Shown piece after piece: positions 1-5,541 of a stretch of 6,756 nt of DNA (the stretch's first letter is position 1; every line of letters starts with the position of its first letter). A model generated the notes under the pieces. It was not told where the DNA came from and did no database searches. It was given only the letters and a program-made list of their open reading frames with translations. The position numbers and the translations under genes are program-made. Origin of the DNA: Beijerinckiaceae bacterium (GTDB lineage: Bacteria; Pseudomonadota; Alphaproteobacteria; Rhizobiales; Beijerinckiaceae); contig CANGOK010000183.1 in assembly GCA_947455285.1 (NCBI GenBank), positions 1-6,756 of the forward strand. The letters are read 5' to 3'.

Positions 1-353
1 GAAGGGCCGGTGACGAGTTGCTCAAGCGGAATGCCATTATTGACGACGCCAAGATATGTTCCATCGCGCGGCGCCTGCCCAAACATGAACTGTGTCGCGC
101 GCATATGGCCAGCGCCCGGCATATTTCGCACAACGATGGACGGCGCGCCGGGAATGAAGCGCGGCATATGCTTCGCCAGCATCCGGGCCGTGGAGTCGAA
201 AATGCTTCCCGGCCCAGTGCTCACAATGATGTTGACGGTCTTGCCTGTGTAGAAATCCTGAATCGGATCGGCGATGGCGGCAGTCGCAGGAGCGAACAGC
301 AGAGCAGCGGCCAGCGCACCGCGCGTCAATATTCTCCGACGTGAAACGATCAT
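1..353 (-). CDS. Bug/TctC-family periplasmic substrate-binding protein, N-terminal part (cut by window edge)
   Basis: Only the first 117 residues are present; the gene runs off position 1. Residues 1-28 form an export signal: a basic start with SRRRILT at 4-10, a hydrophobic Ala/Leu stretch and a likely cut after AAIA. SRRRILT resembles the twin-arginine (Tat) motif. The mature start (DFYTGKTV at 33-40, then NIIVSTGPGS, IPGAPSIVVRNMPGAG at 67-82 and APRDGTYLG) matches the Bug/TctC extracytoplasmic receptors of tripartite tricarboxylate transport. These bind carboxylates in the periplasm, and many genomes carry them without the TctA/TctB membrane partners. The ATG at 351-353 is chosen because the signal peptide begins there; a G-rich ribosome-binding stretch (GGGGGG, about 6 nt before the ATG) precedes it. 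It starts 17 bp after the stop of the cupin dioxygenase gene, so it is probably co-transcribed with it, and an aromatic or hydroxy acid ligand is a reasonable guess. Family assignment is secure; the ligand is not known. Confidence 0.88.
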   Translation of the reverse strand, partial: MIVSRRRILTRGALAAALLFAPATAAIADPIQDFYTGKTVNIIVSTGPGSIFDSTARMLAKHMPRFIPGAPSIVVRNMPGAGHMRATQFMFGQAPRDGTYLGVVNNGIPLEQLVTGP

Positions 354-370
354 CTCAATCCCCCCGGCGT

Positions 371-1405
371 TCACGCCTTCATGTTCACGGGTTCCTCGAC
401 CAACAGATCGAGCCGCCGCAAAACTTCCCTGTCGCTGACCAGAAACAGGGTCGCTTCATCAGACAGGCACTCCTGCGTCACCGCATTATGCCCCGGCATG
501 GTGAAGACATCATGGGCGTTCCAGTCGAAGGTCTGATCGCCGACGCGCGAACGCCCATGCCCCGCAACGACGAAGCAAGCCGCATTGGCGTTGCTGCGCA
601 TGGCGGCGGTGGGCTCGTCCTTTTTGATGCGCATCAGGCGGCAATCCATCAGCGGCATGGCGGGCGCGCCCGTCAGCGGATTGATGATGCGGATGCTGCG
701 CGCGCCATCGCCGTGGGGCGGTGCGGCCTGCAGCGCGGCCTCCCATGCCGCCTTCGGGAAACGAAACAGCGGCGAATAGTTAGTTTGCGGGCCTTCAAGC
801 ACCGGCGCAAGGCCCGCTCCCGCAAAGGCGGAATCCGCGATGGTGGGCGGCAGATTTTTCACAGGGCCGGGCTCGAAGACCTGAGTGCCGAGATATTGAT
901 GGAGCGGCACGTCGAGAACATCGAGCCACACCAGCACGCCCTCGCCCCGATGCGCATGTTCGTGCCACGAACCGCCTGGCGTGATGACGAGATCGCCTGG
1001 TGTCATTAGGCATTCCTTGCCATCCACTGTCGTGACGCCGCCCGAACCTTCAACGACGAAGCGCAGGGCGTTGGCGGTGTGGCGATGCGGCCGCGCGGTC
1101 TCGCCCGCCACCAGCACCTGAAAGTTCGCATTGATGTTGGTCGCGGTGTTGCGCCCGCCGCGCGCATCGGGATTGTTGAGCGCCAACACCCGGCGCTCTG
1201 CGTTCTCGGTCGTGGTCACGAGAACCGCGTCATCGATCAGCGGGCGAATATCGCTCCAACGCCAGTGATGTCCCTGCGGAGCGCCCTTTGCGACGCGATG
1301 AACCGCAGTTTCCCATAGTGGCGTAACGCGCGCTTCAACCCAGGAGCGACGGATCTCCTCCATGCGCTCTGCGCTAAGCCCATTATCGGTGGCGCTCTGG
1401 CCCAT
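371..1405 (-). CDS. Bicupin ring-cleavage dioxygenase, gentisate 1,2-dioxygenase / salicylate dioxygenase family
   Basis: A 344-residue protein of about the usual length for gentisate 1,2-dioxygenases. These Fe(II) enzymes use O2 to open the ring of gentisate; relatives take salicylate, 1-hydroxy-2-naphthoate or 5-nitrosalicylate. The N-terminal cupin holds the candidate iron ligands: PHRHTANALRFVVEG at 106-120 gives His107 and His109, and TPGGSWHEH at 142-150 gives His148. The 41-residue spacing between the first and third His equals that of characterised family members as I recall them. The C-terminal cupin (about 255-325; FVVAGHGRSRVGD, DVFTMPGHNAVTQ) lacks the metal-binding His set, as is normal for the family. 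The ATG at 1403-1405 is preferred because GGGAGGTAAG sits directly before it; a start at 1435 overlapping the upstream stop would add ten residues (MDPFAASGGK) but has no ribosome-binding site. It follows the monooxygenase gene by 29 bp and precedes the Bug gene by 17 bp. The product is presumably cytoplasmic. The exact substrate cannot be read from the sequence; family confidence is high. Confidence 0.87.
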   Translation of the reverse strand: MGQSATDNGLSAERMEEIRRSWVEARVTPLWETAVHRVAKGAPQGHHWRWSDIRPLIDDAVLVTTTENAERRVLALNNPDARGGRNTATNINANFQVLVAGETARPHRHTANALRFVVEGSGGVTTVDGKECLMTPGDLVITPGGSWHEHAHRGEGVLVWLDVLDVPLHQYLGTQVFEPGPVKNLPPTIADSAFAGAGLAPVLEGPQTNYSPLFRFPKAAWEAALQAAPPHGDGARSIRIINPLTGAPAMPLMDCRLMRIKKDEPTAAMRSNANAACFVVAGHGRSRVGDQTFDWNAHDVFTMPGHNAVTQECLSDEATLFLVSDREVLRRLDLLVEEPVNMKA

Positions 1406-1434
1406 CTTACCTCCCGAAGCGGCGAAAGGATCCA

Positions 1435-2610
1435 TCAGATCCGCGGATCCATGGCCTTGAAGCCGAGCCGCACCGAACCGTAGTTCAACGCCTGAACGTC
1501 CCAGACCAGCGCAATATGCTGCGCGACCGCATGCACATCCCGCCACGCGCGCTGCAGGGGATGGGTGCGCTCAAGCCCGCGACCGCCCGACAGGGGCAAC
1601 AGACGCTCGACAGCCTGAACCGCGAGCTTCGCCGCATAGCCAGTGTTGAGGCGATATTTCACGCGCTGCTCGTATGAAGGCAATTCGCGCGCCTGCGCAG
1701 CCGCGACGATCTTCATGCGATCGACGGCCAGCACCGCCTTCGCGGCCTCAATCTCGGCGGTCGCTTCAGCGACCCGCATCTGCACGCTCTGTTGCTGCGC
1801 GAGCGGCACCTGCCCGGCGGAGCGGCGATCCACAAGCTCCTCCAGCACCACGTCAAGCGCACCCTCGGCGCCGCCCACCGCCGCGCCAACGAGGCTATGG
1901 GCGAAGGGGGCGAAGAGCGGCATGTTGTAGAGATCGCCATCATGATGATCAGCGCCCGGGCTCATGGCCTCGCGGGTGGTCATCACATCCAGCAAACGAT
2001 GTTCCGGCACGAAGGCGCTGTCGACCAGAACGTCATTGCTGCCAGAGCCAGTCAGCCCGATGACGTTCCAGTTGTCCTCGATCTGATACTGATCGCGCAT
2101 CAGCAGCGCAAAATACTGCTTCGGCGGCTGCCCCTCCTTCGGAACCATGATCAGCACGATGCAGGCCTGACAATGGTCGACATTGCTCGAAAACCGCCAG
2201 CGGCCGCTCACCTTGTAGCCGCCCTCCTCCCGCTCCAGCCGCACCTCGGCGGGCAGGAAGGAACTCGCCACCGTACCGTCCGGCGTGGCGGACCATAGAT
2301 CCTCCTGCGCCTGCGCCGGGAACATGCCGAGGATCCAGGAATGGCATGCGGTTACGCTGTAGGCCCAGGCGCTGGAAACGCAGTGACGCGCGAGCTCGGA
2401 AGCGATCAGCGTATGGGCGCCGTAGGCGAGCTCGTAGCCGCCGTACTGGCGAGGCTGCAAAGCCTTGTAGAACCCGGCTTTGCGAAAATCGGCTTCGGTC
2501 TCGTCGGGAATGCGGCGCAGACTTTCCGTCTGAGGGGCGCGGGCGCGCAAGACAGGCCCCAGCGCGCTGGCGCGCTCCACGAGAGCCAGCTCCATTTCAG
2601 CAGCATTCAT
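1435..2610 (-). CDS. Group D two-component flavin monooxygenase, oxygenase component (HsaA / HpaH-C2-like, acyl-CoA dehydrogenase fold)
   Basis: A 391-residue protein with the acyl-CoA dehydrogenase fold. It resembles the oxygenase components that hydroxylate phenols with reduced flavin supplied by a separate reductase, such as HsaA of steroid degradation and C2 of p-hydroxyphenylacetate hydroxylase. Diagnostic segments are LRRIPDET (31-38), LQPRQYGGYE (51-60), SAWAYSVTACHSW (80-92), VSGRWRFSSNVDHC (134-147) and the GLTGSGSNDV loop (185-194). His90 and the Ser pair at 141-142 fall where flavin and substrate-binding residues lie in this group. A true acyl-CoA dehydrogenase is less likely because these motifs are specific to the hydroxylase branch. 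The ATG at 2608-2610 is preferred to the upstream in-frame start at 2691: the protein's family-like N-terminus begins here and AAGGTGAGG lies about 11 nt before it, whereas the extra 27 residues look like translated leader. It is the first gene of the minus-strand block. No flavin reductase gene is in the window. The substrate is unknown; hydroxylation of a phenolic acid feeding the adjacent cupin enzyme is inference. Confidence 0.85.
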   Translation of the reverse strand: MNAAEMELALVERASALGPVLRARAPQTESLRRIPDETEADFRKAGFYKALQPRQYGGYELAYGAHTLIASELARHCVSSAWAYSVTACHSWILGMFPAQAQEDLWSATPDGTVASSFLPAEVRLEREEGGYKVSGRWRFSSNVDHCQACIVLIMVPKEGQPPKQYFALLMRDQYQIEDNWNVIGLTGSGSNDVLVDSAFVPEHRLLDVMTTREAMSPGADHHDGDLYNMPLFAPFAHSLVGAAVGGAEGALDVVLEELVDRRSAGQVPLAQQQSVQMRVAEATAEIEAAKAVLAVDRMKIVAAAQARELPSYEQRVKYRLNTGYAAKLAVQAVERLLPLSGGRGLERTHPLQRAWRDVHAVAQHIALVWDVQALNYGSVRLGFKAMDPRI

Positions 2611-2642
2611 TTTAACCCAGTCCTCACCTTGATCTTGATGAA

Positions 2643-2671
2643 AACCTAAACGCATCCGCCACCGGCGCCAA
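2643..2671 (-). promoter_or_regulatory. Weak candidate sigma-70-type promoter for the monooxygenase operon
   Basis: On the minus strand TTGGCG (2671-2666) is followed after 17 bp by TAGGTT (2648-2643). This would place transcription start near 2636, about 26 nt before the ATG at 2610. Both hexamers are only partial matches, so the call is tentative. The dyads at 2720-2748 would then lie roughly 85-110 bp upstream of the start, a distance suiting an activator more than a simple repressor. Confidence 0.2.
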
Positions 2672-2719
2672 GGACGGCCAGGAACCCTCACGAGCGCATC
2701 CGCGAATCAGTTTGCGGCC

Positions 2720-2748
2720 CGGAATTTCTTCCGTAACGTTGCAACGTT
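2720..2748. promoter_or_regulatory. Two abutting dyads, candidate operator
   Basis: The first dyad is CGGAA-TTTC-TTCCG (2720-2733). One base later comes AACGTTGCAACGTT (2735-2748), a perfect 14-bp palindrome centred on TTGCAA. Neither is followed by a T-tract that would make it a clear terminator, although a short T run (2747-2752) begins inside the second one. Their place between divergent genes fits a transcription-factor site. Which regulator family would bind is not evident, and no regulator gene is in the window. Confidence 0.4.
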
Positions 2749-2870
2749 TTTTACAGCCCGACTTACCGGCGTTACATAACGAGGACCGACTTCGCCCGCC
2801 CGTGACGCAAGGTTTGTTGCAAAAAAGCGACAGCAACGAATTTGTGAACGTATGACAGGCTCAAACCCAT

Positions 2871-2900
2871 CGGGTTAAATTGACGTTACGTCGGGTCAAA
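2871..2900 (+). repeat. Direct repeat CGGGTYAAA upstream of the porin
   Basis: CGGGTTAAA (2871-2879) recurs as CGGGTCAAA (2892-2900), 21 bp apart, which is two helical turns. A related inverted element (TCAAACCC, 2861-2868) precedes the first copy. TTGAC (2880-2884) and GTCAA (2895-2899) form a further dyad overlapping the second copy. The spacing on one face of the helix makes a regulator site plausible, but short repeats like these can occur by chance. Confidence 0.35.
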
Positions 2901-2908
2901 GGCTAGGC
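2880..2908 (+). promoter_or_regulatory. Candidate promoter of the porin gene
   Basis: TTGACG (2880-2885) is a good -35 element. At 17 bp spacing the -10 position reads CTAGGC (2903-2908), a poor match to the usual consensus. Transcription would start near 2915, leaving a leader of about 28 nt before the ATG at 2943. The -35 hexamer lies within the repeat cluster, so any factor bound there would affect this promoter directly. Confidence 0.3.
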
Positions 2909-2942
2909 CTTAGCTTGAACTTTTACCGGGGGGCTTCGCTTG

Positions 2943-4481
2943 ATGAACCGTAACTTTGCATATCTGTTGACGTCTGCCGCCGCGCTGGCCGTCGTTTCAA
3001 CCGCTCAGGCTGCCGACCTGCCGTCGCGCAAGGCCGCTCCCGCCACCTACGTGAAGGTCTGCGACGCCTACGGCTCCGGGTTCTTCTACATCCCCGGCAC
3101 TGACACCTGCGTGAAGCTGGGCGGCCGCGTCCGCGTCGAACCGGGCTATATCTCCTCCGGCACGATCATGCTTCCCCCCGTGATCGGCAACGGCAAGTCG
3201 TCGGCCAATTCGAACGCCTACACCCTCAGCACCTCCACCGGCGCCACCACGCCTGGCACCATGGCCATTACCGCCAGTTCCGCCTATGACACGACGGGCC
3301 TGCATACGCGCGGCATCATCATGCTCGACGCTCGCACCCCCACCTCGATGGGCACGGTCCGCACTTCGATCTGGCTGCGCGCCGTCAATGAAAGCGGCGT
3401 CTACGCCAGCAATTACCTGACGAACACCCTGGTCGGCGGCAACTCCACCTCGATCAAGCTCGAAAACACATTCGTTCAGTGGGCTGGCTTCACAAGCGGC
3501 ATCACGAAGGAAAACTTCACCTTCCTGCCAGGCACCGGTTACATCTTCACCCGCCGCGCCGGCTTCTCGTCTGGCATCGCGCAGTTCACCTACACCCAGG
3601 TCTTCGGCGATGGCCTCACCGGCACGATCGCACTCGAAGACAAGACGGGCATGAACAGCGCCATCGCGCCTCATTCGCTTGGCGGCACCGTCGATCGTGG
3701 CGGCGTGCTCGCGGCCCCGCCGACCATTGGCGGCGTGCCCGCCGTCGTCGCCAACCTGCGTTACGACCAGAGCTGGGGCGCTGCTCAGCTCATGGGCGGC
3801 GTGGTTGAAAACGAATCTCTCTTCAGCAAGCCTGCCGCATTCAACAATGTCGCGGCGCCCAAGACCGTTTCGGCCTGGGGCTACGCCATTGGCGGCGGCG
3901 TGAAGATCAACCTGCCTATGCTCGCCAAGGGTGACGAGTTCTGGGTCCAGACGGGCTACTCCAAGGGCGCCTTCGACTGGATGATCGCCAACAACACCAG
4001 CGCCCAGACCTCAGACCATGGCGTGCAGCTCCCCGGCCTTCAGCGCATCGACCGTAACATGACGGTCTATGGCATCGGCGGCAACGCGGGCTCCGGCGGC
4101 GCCCCGACGGATGCTGGCGTCGAGCTGACCCAGGCCTGGAACGTGGCCACCATGCTGATCCACTACTGGACCCCCACGGTTCGTTCGGTCGTGAACTTCT
4201 CCTACCTCAACATCACCCCCGGCGACAAAACCCGCAACACGGATTGGGCGCTTGGCGGCATGAGCAAGGCGAACACCTTCAACGTCTCGAAGGCCGTTCA
4301 GTGGATGCCTGTCAAGGACTTCGAACTGGGCGTCGAAATCGGCTACTCCAAGCTGAACCAGTCATTGACGGGAACCAATGGCGCTGCTCCGAGCGCGATC
4401 GCTTATCCCGCTGGCGTCTCGGCTGCGAAGATCAGCCCCGATGTCTGGCTCGCTCGCGCCCGCGTCGAGCGCAGCTTCTGA
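2943..4481 (+). CDS. Outer-membrane porin, Porin_2 (rhizobial Omp2-type) family
   Basis: A 512-residue beta-barrel porin that forms passive diffusion channels in the outer membrane. Residues 1-23 are a Sec signal peptide ending AQA, followed by ADLPSRKAAPA. The family hallmark comes next: VKVCDAYGSGFFYIPGTDTC at 37-56 with paired cysteines Cys40 and Cys56, then VKLGGRVRVE at 57-66. Further barrel features are the WAGFTSGITKENF segment, many short aromatic-rich strands alternating with Gly/Ser/Thr/Asn loops, and a C-terminal Phe (RARVERSF), the usual signal for barrel assembly. The ATG at 2943 is used; a TTG codon directly before it could add one residue. A GGGGGG run lies about 10 nt upstream. 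Preferred codons are very uniform and C-ending (AAC, ATC, AAG, CTC), as expected of an abundantly expressed protein. It is slightly longer than many family members. The gene is alone in its transcription unit and diverges from the aromatic operon; a dedicated uptake role is possible but not shown. Confidence 0.93.
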   Translation: MNRNFAYLLTSAAALAVVSTAQAADLPSRKAAPATYVKVCDAYGSGFFYIPGTDTCVKLGGRVRVEPGYISSGTIMLPPVIGNGKSSANSNAYTLSTSTGATTPGTMAITASSAYDTTGLHTRGIIMLDARTPTSMGTVRTSIWLRAVNESGVYASNYLTNTLVGGNSTSIKLENTFVQWAGFTSGITKENFTFLPGTGYIFTRRAGFSSGIAQFTYTQVFGDGLTGTIALEDKTGMNSAIAPHSLGGTVDRGGVLAAPPTIGGVPAVVANLRYDQSWGAAQLMGGVVENESLFSKPAAFNNVAAPKTVSAWGYAIGGGVKINLPMLAKGDEFWVQTGYSKGAFDWMIANNTSAQTSDHGVQLPGLQRIDRNMTVYGIGGNAGSGGAPTDAGVELTQAWNVATMLIHYWTPTVRSVVNFSYLNITPGDKTRNTDWALGGMSKANTFNVSKAVQWMPVKDFELGVEIGYSKLNQSLTGTNGAAPSAIAYPAGVSAAKISPDVWLARARVERSF

Positions 4482-4686
4482 TCGGCTTGCCGCCTGAAAG
4501 GCGAGCAGCTCAAAAAATCCCCGGGGAGGCCTTCTGGCCTCCCCTTTTTGTTTTCGCAAAGCATGACGGACGCTCGTGCGAACGCATGAATGCGGCGAAG
4601 AATTCGAATGCTGAAACGTCGGCGACGCCCCAAAGGGGCTGCGACCTTCGATATTGACGGAGTTTGATTGGGCCAGCTTGTCGGGA
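4482..4686. other. Intergenic stretch between the porin and the tRNA gene
   Basis: Apart from the porin terminator, this 205-bp stretch holds only a short GC-rich hairpin, GCCCC-AAA-GGGGC (4627-4639), which has no U-tract on either strand and might fold in the 3' trailer of the tRNA transcript. No gene or further signal is recognised. Confidence 0.5.
4523..4554 (+). terminator. Rho-independent terminator of the porin gene
   Basis: A perfect 9-bp stem, GGGGAGGCC (4523-4531) and GGCCTCCCC (4536-4544), closes a TTCT loop and is followed by TTTTTGTTTT. It lies 41 bp after the porin stop codon. On the other strand an A-run at 4512-4517 gives a U-tract after the same hairpin, separated by a few bases, so it may also stop leftward transcription coming from the tRNA gene. 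Confidence 0.92.
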
Positions 4687-4762
4687 TGGTGAGCTCGATG
4701 GGATTCGAACCCATGACCCCATGATTAAAAGTCACGTGCTCTACCAACTGAGCTACGAGCTC
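4687..4762 (-). tRNA. tRNA-Lys (anticodon UUU), CCA encoded
   Basis: On the minus strand a full cloverleaf can be drawn. The acceptor stem is GAGCTCG paired with CGAGCTC, all seven pairs Watson-Crick. T8-A9 is followed by the D arm GCTC...GAGC with TTGGTA in the loop. The anticodon stem is CGTGA/TCATG with loop CTTTTAA, giving anticodon TTT at positions 34-36. A five-base variable loop precedes the T arm ATGGG-TTCGAAT-CCCAT. The discriminator is A and CCA is encoded (4689-4687). It decodes AAA and AAG lysine codons. It stands alone, transcribed leftward, with no integrase or duplicated 3' end nearby to suggest use as an attachment site. Confidence 0.97.
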
Positions 4763-5001
4763 TCACCGCCCTCGTCGCCGGTTGAAAAGGGCGACCAGAC
4801 TTGCCCTGCTTGAGCGTAACGGGCTAGGCGCCCTGATCGCCATACAGCCAGAGACTTGGCTGCGCAGCTTGCTGCAAGAAGGTTGCGCGTTGACTACCCG
4901 TCCGCAGCGGTTCGGTCAATAGCGGGGACGCCTCTACGTTGAATTGCGGCGCAGATATGGGGCATGTTATTCAACCTCTCGCCACAAGGATCCTGAACGA
5001 G
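4763..5001. other. Intergenic stretch upstream of the TIGR02444 gene and of the tRNA
   Basis: This 239-bp stretch must carry the tRNA promoter (leftward) and that of the TIGR02444-ubiX pair (rightward). A TTGACT at 4890-4895 could be a -35 element for the latter, but no good -10 follows at normal spacing. I see no gene, repeat or terminator here. Confidence 0.4.
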
Positions 5002-5541
5002 ATGAACGCACCGACGGAAAGCGCAGATCCAAAACGTCTGGCCTCGCCGTTCTGGTCGTTCTCCCTTCGCATTTACCGACAGGCCGGCGTACCGGCCGCG
5101 TGCCTCGCCTTGCAGGATGGCGCGGGCGTTGACGTCAATGTGCTGCTCTTTGGTCTGTTCGCCGCCGCTCAGGGCCGCCAACTCGCAGCCGCAGACCTTT
5201 CGGCCATCGTGGCCTTCATCGAACCATGGCGCAGCAACGTCGTTGTTCCCCTGCGCGGCGTGCGGCGCTTCTTGCGCGACACCCCGCAAGGGTTCGAGCA
5301 GGAGAACGTTCCCGCCTTGCGCCAAAGCGTGAAGGCGATTGAACTTGAGGCCGAAAGGCTGCAACAAGAAGCTCTGTATTCCGCATGGCCGATGGTCGGA
5401 TTGGGGGCGCAAGCCCCCTCACTCGCCGCCGCTCGCGCCAATATCACCGCCTATGGCGCCTGCCTTGGCGCGCAGTTTGATTCGGACGCGGTCGAAGCCC
5501 TGCTCGCTGCTTTCGATAAAATCGGAGAATACCAGTCGTGA
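5002..5541 (+). CDS. TIGR02444 family (DUF2390) protein of unknown function
   Basis: A 179-residue soluble, helical protein with no signal peptide or membrane segment. The family pattern is clear: SPFWSFSLRIY (15-25), GVPAACLALQDGAGVDVNVLLF (29-50, the most conserved part), then the PWR.....PLRGVRR block (75-89) and the coiled, Glu-rich VKAIELEAERLQQEAL (110-125). No catalytic motif is recognisable and the family has no established function that I know. The ATG at 5002 is chosen because AAGGA lies 11 nt before it and the conserved part begins soon after; in-frame starts at 4939 (TTG) or 4957 (ATG) would add residues that do not look like the family. Its stop codon overlaps the GTG start of ubiX (GTGA), so the two are translationally coupled, which hints at related function or common regulation. 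The last third, after about residue 130, is less family-like. Confidence 0.82.
   Translation: MNAPTESADPKRLASPFWSFSLRIYRQAGVPAACLALQDGAGVDVNVLLFGLFAAAQGRQLAAADLSAIVAFIEPWRSNVVVPLRGVRRFLRDTPQGFEQENVPALRQSVKAIELEAERLQQEALYSAWPMVGLGAQAPSLAAARANITAYGACLGAQFDSDAVEALLAAFDKIGEYQS

Larger units (their letters stand above)
2611..2942. promoter_or_regulatory. Divergent intergenic regulatory region between the monooxygenase operon and the porin gene
   Basis: This 332-bp stretch has no credible gene; its reading frames lack ribosome-binding sites and recognisable protein character. It must hold the promoters of both the leftward aromatic operon and the rightward porin. It is richer in A/T than the flanking genes and contains several short symmetric elements: CGGAA-N4-TTCCG (2720-2733), a perfect 14-bp palindrome (2735-2748), CGTTA-CA-TAACG (2770-2781), AACCC-N3-GGGTT (2864-2876), GACG-TTA-CGTC (2882-2892) and a CGGGTYAAA direct repeat (2871 and 2892). 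The hexamer CGTTAC occurs three times here counting both strands. These are directly visible; that proteins bind them is inference. Confidence 0.7.

Noticed and set aside
341..1009. A 222-codon plus-strand frame opposite the cupin dioxygenase
   Set aside because: Its Arg/His-rich translation matches no family I know and lies entirely across the well-supported cupin gene.
1405..1435. Start of the cupin gene at 1435, overlapping the upstream stop as TGATG
   Set aside because: No ribosome-binding site precedes it, while GGGAGGTAAG immediately precedes the ATG at 1405; coupling from 1435 remains a weak alternative.
1435..2610. Reading the monooxygenase as an ordinary acyl-CoA dehydrogenase of beta-oxidation
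   Set aside because: The segments around His90, SGRWRFSSNVDHC and GLTGSGSNDV belong to the flavin-dependent hydroxylase branch, and the neighbouring ring-cleavage enzyme fits that reading.
2651..2703. Direct repeat CGCATCCGC at 2651-2659 and 2695-2703
   Set aside because: A 9-bp GC-rich match 44 bp apart is not clearly beyond chance, and it is not linked to any other signal.
2997..3674. A 225-codon open frame on the minus strand inside the porin gene
   Set aside because: It is the antisense shadow of a strongly codon-biased GC-rich gene; the translation is low-complexity Gly/Ala/Arg/Asp with no family resemblance or ribosome-binding site.
4403..4747. A minus-strand frame beginning within the tRNA gene and running into the porin 3' end
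   Set aside because: It crosses a tRNA and a strong terminator and encodes nothing recognisable.
4687..4762. The tRNA-Lys gene as an integration site for a mobile element
   Set aside because: No integrase, no repeated tRNA 3' end and no compositional break is visible on either side.
4894..5412. A 172-codon minus-strand frame opposite the TIGR02444 gene
   Set aside because: The plus-strand product shows clear family motifs; this frame does not and has no plausible start signal.
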